20,345 bases of DNA from Monoraphidium neglectum (GCF_000611645.1 NW_014012842.1:1-20345); one strand, 5' to 3'. Shown: positions 1 to 9,267, counted from the first letter of the stretch. The notes: generated by a model not told the origin, from the sequence alone. Numbers and translations: made by a program.

Positions 1-171
1 ACCTCATCCCTGGCAACCTCAAACCCTCGCGCCCTGGACACCCCGTCCCCCGGGCCCTAAACCCCCCAAATAAGGACGCTCCCTAACTCCAACTGTCCTA
101 AACCCCACAAATCCCTCAACCCCTGATCCCCTAAACCCCCGACCCCCTGAAACCGCTGAACCCGCCGCCAG
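1..171 (+). other. 3' part of a FAB1 intron, C-rich with telomere-like words
   Basis: The sequence before the first visible FAB1 exon is strongly C-rich on the + strand and repeats degenerate words such as CCCTAAACCCC and CCCTGAAACC. It ends in a CAG acceptor at 169-171. I see no coding potential. The words resemble plant-type telomere units but are irregular and sit directly before a conserved kinase exon, so they are intronic low-complexity sequence, not a chromosome end. Confidence 0.75.
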
Positions 172-1525
172 GTGATGGACTACAGCCTGCTGGTGGGGGT
201 GGACAAGGAGCGCAACGCCCTTGTCGTGGCCATCATAGACTTTATCAGGTCCGGGTTTTGGGGGCTCAGGGTTGAGGGGGTTCAGGGTTCAGGGTGTGGG
301 GTTCTAGGGTCGTCAGAGGTCTGGGTTTGGGGTTGAGGGGCGGAGGAAGGGGGCAGTGCGGAGGTGCGCGCAGGGGTGGAATGCAGCGGGGGTTGGCAGG
401 TGGGGTCGGGGCTGGAGCCGCTGTCGGCCGCCATCGACTTGATTAGGTCGGGGTTGTGGGGGTTCAGGGTTCGTGAGCTAGGGGTCGGGGTTCAGAAGGG
501 AAGAGGGCGGAGGAGACGGGCAGTGTGGGGGTTGGCAGGTGGCATTGAGGCTGGACCTCCTGCCGCCGGCCCGACAAAGTCGGCCGGCAGCTGCCGTTAT
601 GGGCCGACGCCGCCGGCAGCCGCGCGCCGGGCGGGCCTCGGTGACCGGGGTGGCCCCAGCACCACGCCGGGGCGGAAGCGCCTGCCCGTGTGAACGCGGC
701 TGCGGAGCGGCTGCCGGGTGCCGATGACCCGGCGTTTTCTCACATGATTTGCCGCCTGCCCGCTGCAGGCAGTACACGTGGGACAAGCAGCTTGAGACGT
801 GGGTGAAGAGCAGTGGCATCCTGGGGGGCAACGGCAAGGAGCCGACCATCATATCGCCAAAGCAGTACTGCAGGCGCTTCAGGTGGGTTTGGGGGGGGGG
901 GAGGGGCTGGCCGGGCTGGGCTTGCCCGCACATGCGTGCGTCTGCATGGCACGAGGGGTCGGCCACGCTCCAGTGCCACACTTCCCCTCCCTTACTGCCG
1001 CGCCACCCGGGGCCGTCCATGCGCACGCACTAGCTCGCGAGCGCGTGGCTCGTTGCTTCTGCCCACAGCAACCGGTCTTGCCCCAGCTTTGCAAAGAAAA
1101 AAGCGTGAAAATCGTCCTCAGGCCCTGATCATGACCCACAACCTAGGCTCCTGATGACTCGAAACTGTCGCACACCCCCTTTGCATTTCTCTCCTGCCGT
1201 TCGATTCCAGCTCTTCCCCTCTCCAAATCCTCTGCAGTGTCCCATACCCCCTTCACTTCCGTGCCAACCCCCTCCCCTACATGCCCACACCCTTGCAAGC
1301 ACATACGCACATATATGCACTGCAGATGCGCGCGCACACACTCACACACACACATACACACACACACAAACACACACACGTACTCGAACTACCCCCACCC
1401 CCACCCCTCACCCCCATCCCTCACCCACACCTCTCACCCCCAGGGCCGCCATCAGCAGCTACTTCACATTGGTGCCAGGGGACGCTGACGTGGACCCACC
1501 GCTCGACCCAGAGGCCAGCGTGTAA
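172..1525 (+). CDS. FAB1: FAB1/PIKfyve-type phosphatidylinositol-3-phosphate 5-kinase, C-terminal part (5'-truncated by window)
   Basis: The family phosphorylates PI3P to PI(3,5)P2 on endosomal and vacuolar membranes. Three exons are visible: 172-248, 769-882 and 1444-1525, all with GT-AG junctions that split an Arg codon; they encode 90 residues and end in TAA. Exon 1 carries the [10 protein letters not shown] strand and the IIDFIR segment with the metal-binding Asp of PIP kinases. Exon 2 continues [21 protein letters not shown] and then the PTIISPKQY specificity/activation loop. Exon 3 gives the closing helix [11 protein letters not shown] and a short acidic tail. The GILGG and PTIISPKQY wording is typical of FAB1/PIKfyve, not of type I/II PIP kinases. 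The FYVE, chaperonin-like and N-lobe parts must lie left of the window. The exons and family are seen directly; subcellular role is from family knowledge. Confidence 0.93.
249..768 (+). repeat. FAB1 intron with G-rich repeats and a degenerate copy of the upstream exon-intron junction
   Basis: This 520-base intron is G-rich and repeats words such as TTCAGGGTT and GGGGTTGAGG. Positions 430-471 closely match 229-273, which is the end of the preceding exon plus its splice donor. A second pair of copies, GGGGGTTGGCAGGTGG, sits at 388-403 and 527-542. The structure suggests internal duplication of exon/intron sequence followed by decay. The copy is not an intact exon: its reading frame no longer gives the DYSLLVG segment. 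Confidence 0.6.
1334..1379 (+). repeat. (CA)n tract near the 3' splice site of the last FAB1 intron
   Basis: An interrupted CA run lies about 65-110 bases upstream of the acceptor at 1442-1443, followed by a C-rich stretch. The orientation is CA on the sense strand. The rest of this intron (883-1330) shows no coding signal that I recognise. Confidence 0.9.
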
Positions 1526-2355
1526 CCGCCGCACCGCCGCCGCACGCAACCCCTCACCACATCGCACCGCACCACACCTCTCGACCGTGCCGCCCGGTTG
1601 CGCCCGACGTGGCGCTGCAGGCCGGGCGGCGCGGCTGCTGCTCCGGCTGTGGGCCCGACCGACTCGCGACATCCTCTGCGTTTTTTTTCTGCCGCACCGG
1701 CGGCCGCGGCAGCCAAGCCGTGCCGCGTCGTCAGGCAACGGCGCTGCCGGGGGCGGCGGCGACGCGCGCCGACGGGCGCCCGAGCGCCCCGCGGCGCTGG
1801 CTGGCCGCGCGAATTCTTTGGTGGCCTGCGCTGCCGCCCGCGCGCGTGTGCGTGCTGCGTGGTCGCCTGCCGAACACCGCCAGCTCAGCCTGCACTGTGT
1901 GTTCCTTTTCTACAGAACCCCACCCTCTCCCTTTCGCATCGCTTCGCACATCTTTGCATCACACCTGCGCCCCACAAGACGCCAACGCGAACCGCGAGCA
2001 GCCGGCCCTGCGCAGCACCATGCAGCTGCTTGCACGTGCGGACGCCCCGCCTTGTCAGCGGCTTTGGGTGCCGCCGGGGCAGGCGTTTCTAGCTGTGCAC
2101 ACTGTCAGTATGAATTTGCACCCCTCCGACCGCGCGGCCCGACTGCGCCTCCGGGCCGACCCCTCAACGCTTGCAGCCACCGCCGCCGCCGCCGCCAGCA
2201 GCGGCCGAGGCAGCCAGGGCAGCAGTGCGGTGCAGCGTACCGTGCGCGCGTGCATCGTGCCGCAGCCGCGACCTCTAAAGGCCGCTCTCCTGAAGCTTTG
2301 GCCTGGCACATCTTGGCTCCCTCTCTGTCCCTGTAACGCTTCGCACATCCCCCTT
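1526..2355 (+). other. Probable FAB1 3'UTR
   Basis: No conserved coding sequence is seen on the + strand between the FAB1 stop and the TGTAA at 2332-2336, so this is most simply a 3'UTR of about 800 bases. It is GC-rich. The 13-base word CGCTTCGCACATC occurs twice (1940-1952 and 2337-2349), the second copy directly after TGTAA. Open frames here are compositional. The end point is inferred from the poly(A) signal, not observed. Confidence 0.55.
2332..2336 (+). promoter_or_regulatory. Candidate poly(A) signal TGTAA for FAB1
   Basis: TGTAA is the usual green-algal poly(A) signal, with cleavage about 10-20 bases downstream. It is the first good copy on this strand after the FAB1 stop (the stop itself overlaps an accidental TGTAA at 1521-1525) and faces a TGTAA on the other strand at 2422-2418. 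Confidence 0.5.
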
Positions 2356-2417
2356 TCCTATTCCTCAGTGCTCTCACAGCGCCTCGCCTCCCGTAGAAGC
2401 AGAGGGGGGAATGTGAT

Positions 2418-2422
2418 TTACA
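2418..2422 (-). promoter_or_regulatory. Candidate poly(A) signal TGTAA for the proteasome alpha-2 gene
   Basis: Reading on the minus strand, TGTAA lies about 330 bases past the TAG stop at 2749. With the + strand signal at 2332 it frames a gap of about 80 bases between two convergent transcripts. Confidence 0.5.
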
Positions 2423-2594
2423 TGAAGCAGCAGGGCCGAAGCCATCGCGCTGCAGCGGCCTGCCATTGGCTGCCGCCGCACCAATTGTCCACAAACGCGT
2501 GCAACCCCGCAAACACGGCTGGTTTCGTTCAAAGCCGCGGCCAGCTGGGGCTGCCCGCTGCTGCCACCACTGCTGCCGCTGCTACTGCCGCGCC

Positions 2595-2674
2595 ACCGCC
2601 GTGCCACCGCCGCTGCTGCCCGCCGCCGCTGCTGCCCGCCGCCGCTGCTGCGCGCCGCCGCTGCTGCCCGCCGC

Positions 2675-2713
<39 letters not shown>

Positions 2714-2748
2714 CGCTGCTGCCGCTGCTGCCGTCGCTGCCGCTGCTG
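2595..2748 (-). repeat. CAG/CGG triplet repeat and 15-base minisatellite in the proteasome 3'UTR
   Basis: Directly after the TAG stop, the minus strand reads as CAG/CGG/CGA triplets, including an uninterrupted (CAG)11 (plus-strand CTG at 2677-2709). It then becomes a roughly 15-base unit of GCCGCTGCTGCCCGC type (plus strand) repeated four to five times at about 2606-2690. It lies in the 3'UTR because the protein up to TAG already has the normal family length. Confidence 0.85.
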
Positions 2749-3165
2749 CTACTCCACCTCCTGCAGGTAGTCCTGCACCTCCGCCGCGCTGAGCACCTTG
2801 AACTTGCGGTCCGGCCCGATGATGCCCACCTAAGGCGGCGCAGCAAGAGGAGAGTGAGCACGCGCGCGCGCCCGCGCGCGTGTGTGTGTGTGTGTATGTG
2901 TGTTGGTGAGAGACAAATGATGAGAGGGTGTGAGTTAGTGTGCGTGCGTGTTTGTGCAAGCTTGCACATGCAAGGACACATGCAGTCGCGTGCGAGGGGA
3001 CAGCCAGGCTGTGAGGGCTGCGAGCGGTGCGGCATCACATCCGCGTCGCGCCCAGCACACCCCTGGTGGGCCGCTGCGGCCCCGTCAGGAGGGCGGCAAT
3101 CAAGCCCCCTGCTGCTTATAAACGCGAGGTGGCGCGCCTTGACCACCACAACATCGGCCCCCAAG

Positions 3166-3200
<35 letters not shown>

Positions 3201-4996
3201 TTCACACATTTACACACATACACGTGCGCGCGCGCATGCGCGCTCGCGCGCACGCCACACACGACCTACGGGCCTCACCTCGATGTTGTTGCCCGAGACC
3301 TGGCCCTCGAAACCCTCCTTCAGGGTGAGCAGCGCGGTGTGGATGGCGTCCTCGATGCCCACCTGGGTGTCAAAAAACAGTGCACACAGGGGGCAAGCAG
3401 GGATCTCAAAGGAGGAGATATGGGCCTCAACTGCAATCTCAAACAGGCAGAAGCTTGCTCGCTGCAGACGCGACGTCACTTTCCTTTGCCACGGCGACCA
3501 ACCACCAAGCCGCTCCGCCTCACCCCGCTGCCCCCTCAGCCCTGCTGCTCCCACCGCCCTGCTGCCCCCACCACACGCTGCTGCCCCCACCGCACCCTGC
3601 TGCCTCCACCACGATGCTGCCCCCAAGGCCCCCTAGGCCCACCTCGTCGCTGTACCGCTTCTCCAGGAAGGTCTTCGCGTTGTTCATGTTCTTGCCAATG
3701 GCACTGGCCTTCCACGCGAAGTAGGACCCGCTGGGGTCGATCTGGGGGTTGACCGGGGGCAGCGGGGGGTGTCGGGATTGGAGTGTTGCAGCAAGCAAAC
3801 ACGGAGCTTGGTGGGTGTGAGGGCGAGCGGGTCGCACAATCGTGGGCTACAGGCAGACTCCAGCCGGGCCGCAAGGGGGGGTTTTCATAGCCACGAGCAC
3901 GCCGTTTGCGCCCCGACGGCTGGCTGCGACGTTCCAGCCGTGCGTGGTGTCCACACGCAAGCAGAGGCTGCAGGGCAGCCGGCACTGCGGCTGACCTGGT
4001 ACAGCTGCGGCCCGTTGTCGTCGAAGCCCGCCAGCAGAAGCGACACGCCGAACGGCCGCACGCCGCCAGACTCTGTGCATGGAGGCGTGGTGTCCAGGGG
4101 GGGGGATTGGAGGGTGCGATGCCATGGCCCAAGCGCGTGAGCTAGGTGTGCAGTGATGGCGTCTGCAACACGACCACGTGCATCGCGTTGCACATGTAGT
4201 GTTCACAAAGGCATGTCGACTATGGTGTCAATGGCTGCACCTCCAACTGCCGCCGCTGCTGCTGCCCCTGTTGCTGTTGCTGCAGGTGCTGCTAGACGCA
4301 GGTGCATCCCAAGCCGTGGCAGCCACGATCCGATCGAGAAACTAGCAAGTTGGTCACATGATCACTGGCAGGTCAATCAACGAACGCCGACAAGAGCAAG
4401 CCATGCCTAGCACTGTGCGGATAGCAAACTCTTGAACGCATGCCAGGACCTCGACCTGGCTCGCGCCTACGCGTGGCGGCAGCTGCACAGCAACCACCCT
4501 TGCGCCCATTGTGGCCCGCCCCTTAAACAGCCCCGCGCTCACGTGTGAACTCCTGCATGACGGCTGCGACCTCCCGCACAAGCTGCGCAACTGGGATGTG
4601 CTCCTGATACAGTCGGAAGTATTGCTGCGCCGTTTTGCGCGCCTTGCGCACTAGGACTCGGTAATCTGGCCCCATGCCGCTGTACACCATGCCTATGTTG
4701 GGCGACAGGATAGTGATCTTCTGCACCGTGCTCTCGTCCACAAGCATGGACGGGAGCTTTTTCTCTGTGGCTATCACGACCCCATCAGTGGCCGAGATCC
4801 CCAAGGACGTGGCGCCAGCTGCCACTGCGTTCAGGGCGTACTCGATCTGCACGAGCTTGCCGCTGGGACTGAACGTGGTCAAAGAGAAGGAGTACTGCGC
4901 GGACAATGGCGAAGACAGCGTGAGCTCAGCTCATAAAATCGATCTGATCACTTCGCGTGGTGCCCATGCACATGGCTGCACCTGAGACTCCCCCAT
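2749..4996 (-). CDS. PSMA2: 20S proteasome subunit alpha type-2 (PSMA2/PAB1), complete, six exons
   Basis: This is a non-catalytic subunit of the outer alpha ring of the 20S core, which gates substrate entry in cytosol and nucleus. Exons on the minus strand: 4996-4982, 4894-4543, 4072-3996, 3741-3643, 3362-3279, 2829-2749, all GT-AG, stop TAG. They total 235 codons, the usual length for this subunit. Exon 1 is only 15 bases and encodes MGESQ, resembling the MGDSQ start of plant PAB1. Exon 2 opens with the alpha-subunit signature [20 protein letters not shown]. Later conserved blocks are [54 protein letters not shown] and the C-terminal helix [11 protein letters not shown] chose the ATG at 4996 because the uninterrupted frame upstream of exon 2 has only a TTG and does not match the family. 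It is convergent with FAB1 and co-directional with the secreted-protein gene upstream. Confidence 0.95.
2860..3255 (-). repeat. Paired GU and AC tracts at the two ends of proteasome intron 5
   Basis: The intron (3278-2830, minus) holds, in sense orientation, a GC-alternating block and a long GU run near its 5' end (plus-strand (CA)15 at 3167-3196, CG block 3226-3252). Near its 3' end it holds a matching AC run and CG block (plus-strand GT 2880-2895, CG 2860-2880). The two ends are complementary and could fold the intron so that its splice sites come together. Confidence 0.8.
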
Positions 4997-5889
4997 GATG
5001 GTACGCTGCTGCTGTTATCCACGTGCGATCACGACCCTCCTAGCTTGCGGTGATCAATTTCGCGAGGGGCGAAGGACGTGTGTGCTGTGCTGCTGTCTGC
5101 AAGGTATGAGACTCGAATTGCGTGTATCGATGCTGGTCACTATGTCTTCACACCGAACGCTGTATGCTGTACGTAGGGATGCATGTGCGTCGCATCGCAC
5201 TTGTTGCACCGTGCTGGGCAGGTCGAGGTGTCGGTCAGTCAGGTGACCCGCCGGCATCAACTTTCTTTCTAGATGTCTGTGAGGCGAGCAGGAAGCGGCC
5301 AGGCCCAGGTTGGAACTGCTATACATGGTTGAATGGCTGCAAGAGCACACACCCATGGCCAGCAGCACATGGGCACCCAGACAGAGCGAAGCGCTGAACA
5401 GCAGCCGGTGGCCGCTCACAGCAGCGAAAGGCAAGGTGGTGTCGAGTGGCGTCGGCATCACAGCAAGCGACCAGTCTTCATGCTGCGTATGTACATAAAA
5501 TCTGTAATATTCCATGCAGCTTCCAGACAAGCCAAGCTTTGAAAACGTGCATCTGTTACTCGTCCAAAGCCAGGTCGTGCTTTGGACTAGATATCGCATC
5601 CCCGCCTGGCCGGCTTGAATCGGGCGCCGTGCCTGGCGATTTGACGTCAATTATGATCCCACAGACGAAGAAGAGAATGGACAGCCCTCTCGTGCATTCG
5701 ACTTGGCAGGTGGGTGCACCGCAGGTCAACGAATGAATCGCGAGTGTTGTGGCTTTGCGTGTCCAAATTGCATACAGTCTCCTGTAAGTGGAGGTTCTTG
5801 CCCCCTCCCCCGGGAAAAAAGCCCACATCAGCGAGCAGCAGAAGGCACCTCGCTGACTCACTACCTCGGCATCCTCAGCGAGCCACCAG
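4997..5889. other. Intergenic region between the proteasome gene and the secreted-protein gene
   Basis: About 0.9 kb that must hold the proteasome promoter and the 3'UTR of the next minus-strand gene. No conserved coding segment was seen. A CACGTG hexamer (5020-5025) lies about 25 bases upstream of the proteasome ATG, and a perfect TGACGTCA lies at 5642-5649; their function is unknown. I found no TGTAA on the minus strand here, so the upstream gene's poly(A) site is not identified. Confidence 0.5.
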
Positions 5890-7036
5890 TCACGCCGCGA
5901 GCAGCAGCATCAGCGCCGCCGCGCCGACGACCGCGGCGCCGAGCGCGCCTGCGCCGCGGCCAGCCGCGCCCGCGCCGTTCATCGGGGCGAGCACCGTGTT
6001 CCCCGTGCCGTTGACGCTCTGGCCTGGCTGCTCACAAAATGATTCCACGTTCTCAACTGACGACGGCCGCGGGCGCCCCAGGCACAGGAAGGACGAGTTT
6101 GTCGACTTCCAGCACTCTGTGTGCGTCGAGCTCGGGCACTTTGTAAGGGCCAGCGCCTGCCCCTTCGCCGCCGGGCAGTCGTTCAGAGCCTGCGTGCAGA
6201 CGTTCTTGTAGCACTCGGGGCGCATGCCGTTGCACTTGGCGCTGGGGTCGGAGGAGAGCAGAGCGTACGCCGCAGTGCCTGGGAGCGGCGGGGTGAGCGG
6301 TACGGTGTACCATGCTGGTCATGGGAGGCTGCACTGCCAGCTGAATGGGACGGCTCATGCATTTGCGACAAGGATACCCGGCCAGGATGACAAGAGAAGG
6401 GAGCTTAGGACGGCCCTTGCATGTTTGCTGAGCCCAGAAGATCGGCGCTGCGCGCCGGCATGACGCTCAGCCAGCGCAGCACGCCGCGCTCTGTGTGCCT
6501 CCGACACAAAAACGTGACAAGAGGTCGAGGCACGTCAGCACAAGTCAGAAATCTGTGCTTCATCCTCGCTGTCATTGCGGCCTGCGCGCCACGCCCTGCT
6601 TCGCACCTGCGAACGCGCCCATCGCAAACGGCATCAGGCTGGACGGCCGCTGTCGGTACGCGCTGCTCGCCGCGCCGCCGACGGCCGCGCCGCCGACCGC
6701 ACCCGCGCCCGCGCCGCCGAAGCCGCCGGGCGTTTTGCCGGCAGCAGCGGAGCTCACTGGCATAGTGGGCAGGGCGGCGCCGGGCGCCGGCCTGTACGTT
6801 CCTGCACCTGACACCGGCACCCCTGTCACAGTCCCACCACCGCCCGAAACCGGCACGCCCATGGCCGGCTTGCTGCTGCCCGAGAAGCTGGAGGATGACT
6901 TGCTGCTGCCGAATCCGCCACTGCTGCGGGCGCCACCCCCAAAGGCGGCTTGTGCGGGTGGCGCCAGCGCAGCGCACGTCAGCATCACGAGCGCCAGCAG
7001 CGGGCAGACGCGCATAATGCCCCTCGCTCCTGCCAT
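5890..7036 (-). CDS. Secreted, GPI-anchor-like, Gly/Ser-rich eight-cysteine protein of unknown function
   Basis: I do not recognise the family. Two exons (7036-6607 and 6278-5890, minus; donor GCAG|GTGCGA, acceptor CCCAG|GC; stop TGA) give 272 residues. The start is the first ATG; an in-frame ATG at 7015 would also leave a complete signal peptide (MRVCPLLALVMLTCAALA, predicted cleavage after AQA). Exon 1 then encodes an FGGG/SSGG/GSSKSSSS low-complexity region and two VPVSG units. Across the intron runs a hydrophobic segment (LMPFAMGAFAGTAAYALL). Exon 2 has eight cysteines in about 70 residues, including ECYKNVC, and two NxS/T sequons. The C-terminus is small-residue-rich and ends in a hydrophobic tail (GAAVVGAAALMLLLAA) without charges, as in GPI-anchor signals. 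Extracellular location is inferred; the splice is supported by frame and phase. Confidence 0.7.
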
Positions 7037-7728
7037 GCCGGTGTGCAAGACTTCTTGCAAGGCGCTACGATGCTGCTGGGGTTAGCGGGAGCGAGAGCAG
7101 CTGTGGCCTCGACCTGCGCCGCGGTCACACAACTTCAGTTGGCCGCAGGTGTTGTTCAATCTGCTACGGTAGATTTAGTATTTGTTCAATCTCCTCGCAT
7201 CCGAGGCAACATGCACAACCTCCTAATGTCTCACCCGGAGAACCTGCCATACAAGTGACCCGACCTTCCTGGCGACCCCGCCTGCTACCGCCTTGGCCAA
7301 ACATCGATTTTGAGCTGCAAGAAGTGTTTTGCGTATGCCGCTAGGTCCTGCTGCGCTCTACATTTAGCAGCACGCAGAGGTCGCTGCATGCAGTACGAGT
7401 ACCCAACAACGGGGTGCGATACAACGTTGACATGAGCCCATGAAAACGAGGCCTCAGGCATGGCGGTAAGACAGGGGTTTTAGGTTTACTATGGGCGCTG
7501 TGCCGCACTGACATGAACCTCATCTGGTGGCACACGACACCGACAACCCACATTCCCTCATTCCGGCAGTCCCTACGTACCTGCAGGCGCGTTGCGACCC
7601 ACCAGTTGCTTCACCAACGATGACCACCGTGTGGTCACATATGCACACGGTGCGGCAGTCTGTTGGTATGCCGTGGGGAAAACCTGGTCGGCATGCTTGC
7701 AGCAAGCGTGTGTGCGCGGACGTCAGCA

Positions 7729-7804
7729 GCAAGGACCCCGGTTGGCCAGGAGACTAGCAGCAGTATACATTGCTGCTAGTCTCCTGGCCAATCGGGGTCC
7801 TTGC
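7729..7804 (+). repeat. Near-perfect 34-bp inverted repeat (hairpin)
   Basis: Arms 7729-7762 and 7771-7804 are reverse complements at 33 of 34 positions, around an 8-base loop (GTATACAT). The single exception (7741/7792) would be a G-U wobble if the + strand is transcribed, giving an uninterrupted 34-bp RNA stem. Left arm begins GCAAGGACCCCGGTTGGCCA. No clear target-site duplication flanks it. It could be a small-RNA precursor, a MITE-like element or a recent inverted duplication. Confidence 0.9.
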
Positions 7805-9072
7805 CTGCAACACTTGTGTACGCGCGCGGTCTCCTCTCAACCTTCAGGCAATGATGACAGTCCCTAGTTGCAACTCATTGGTTCCTGATTGCAAATTGTA
7901 GTACGTTGTCCCCAATCATAGTCCCTCAGTAGCCGATAATCATGTCTGCGTTCCGTCAGGGTGCTTCGCCACAGCCCGCGCCAGACGCCCGCTACACACC
8001 CGGGCCCACTGTGCACGGCAGCTGATGGCAGCAGCCACCCAACCAACCCCGGCCTCCGCCGCCTAGACGTCGCCGCTGCAAACTCCACGCAGCAGGGCAA
8101 CAAATCCACCCCAGGGGTAGCAGCCTCTCCCCCCGGCCTATGCACCCCGGCCCATGCGAAGCACCTGAGTGACTGCCCTGCCTGGCCGCATGCCTGACCA
8201 CACCCAGTGATGCGAATGTTTCCGTCTTCACTTGACCTGTTTCATGAAGCACGCAGGCACGTCAGTCACGCCTGACTCTCACATCTCAGATGAGACACCA
8301 AACGCGGTGCGAGCTGACTCAAAACCTTCAGGCATGCACCGCAGCCTCTGCGTGCTACCTGCTGGCTCGACATGGTGACGGCAATGGCGCTGCTGGCCAA
8401 CAGCCCGTGCGCTCCTTGCCCGTCGATCACCATAACTGCGTTCAACCAAGTTGGACCAGCAACTAGCATGTGCCAGCCTGTCGCATGACCTTGTCCCGCC
8501 AACGGTTGCGCGGCCCCCGGCCTTGCCTGTTGCTGCTCCCGTGCTGCAGCCTCGGCTTCCTGCATTTGCAATGCCGCCTCTGTTGCCTTGGCCTCATCTC
8601 ACAGCGCAGCCCCCCTCCCCCACCGCTGTGTCAGCTTCTGGCTGCTGCTGCTGTTGGGCTGTTTACTGGTGCAACCAGCTCCACAACTGATTCTCATGCT
8701 TGTGCACAAGCTAGTGCTGCAAGGCAGCCTCTGCTCCAGCATGGCTGGCCCAAAAGCCCCTCACCTTGCACCCTTGCATACACTTTTTGTATGCACAACA
8801 ATGGAGAGTCGCACGGCCAGCGCAGTGGTATTGCAGCCCGTCGACCAGGACTAGACTAGAGTAGACCGGGCGCTGGGCTCCCAGTACGTTTTAAGGACGG
8901 GGGCAAGGGTCCGGGCATGCAACCGCCCGTTCCCCCTCTGCTGCAGCCGTCACTGACAAGGATCCACGTTGAAAAGGGGCATGCGCTCGGCCGGCGGACC
9001 AGGTCTGAGTGGAAGGTGTTCAATGTCCCGTGATGCAAGGTCTTTCACCCATTTCTCTGCCCGCTTCACAAT

Positions 9073-9267
9073 ATGGCCTCCATTTTGAGGACCACAGCAG
9101 CAAAACGCTCTTACCTTTACCAGTGCGCTCGCAACTGCATTGCGCGCGCCGCACGCACGGGGTTTTGCAGTACAGTTGTTTCATCATGCACATTGGTATT
9201 CAGTCATCACTCAAAGCTCTTTCTAGATGCAGGTTCATGTGAAGCGAGGCAGGGCAACGCCCAGTGA
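9073..9267 (+). CDS. Possible small ORF with a mitochondrial-presequence-like N-terminus (uncertain)
   Basis: A 64-codon ATG ORF begins MASILRTTAAKRSYLYQCAR and stays rich in Arg, Ala, Ser and Thr, without acidic residues for about the first 50 positions, as in organelle-targeting peptides. It has no recognisable domain and no clear splice partner. It may be chance; it sits about 800 bases upstream of the histone chaperone start. Confidence 0.15.
   Translation: MASILRTTAAKRSYLYQCARNCIARAARTGFCSTVVSSCTLVFSHHSKLFLDAGSCEARQGNAQ

Noticed and set aside
1..340. Chromosome end / telomere array
   Set aside because: CCCTAAA-like words are irregular, change strand bias across an exon, and flank conserved kinase coding sequence.
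1281..2336. 351-codon open frame on the + strand
   Set aside because: It begins in the CA-rich FAB1 intron and crosses the last FAB1 exon in another frame; no domain is visible.
2606..2690. CRISPR-like direct repeats
   Set aside because: The 15-base units are contiguous GC-rich triplet derivatives without spacers, in a eukaryotic 3'UTR.
2749..2751. TAG read as glutamine (variant code of some green algae)
   Set aside because: The protein up to TAG already has the exact family length (235 aa) and C-terminal helix; what follows is a triplet repeat, not a conserved domain.
1609..3636. 675-codon open frame on the + strand
   Set aside because: It runs antisense through three conserved proteasome exons, the CTG repeat and CA microsatellites, is low complexity and has no domain. 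It is open because of GC-rich composition.
4897..4906. Non-ATG (TTG) start of the proteasome gene in exon 2
   Set aside because: A 15-base upstream exon with ATG and MGESQ joins in phase to YSFS, as in plant PAB1; the TTG codons are the tail of the first intron.
8266..8565. Minus-strand ORF starting MQEAEAAAREQQQARP (possible coiled-coil exon)
   Set aside because: The Ala/Gln-rich start looks protein-like, but the rest has no recognisable domain and I found no convincing partner exons.
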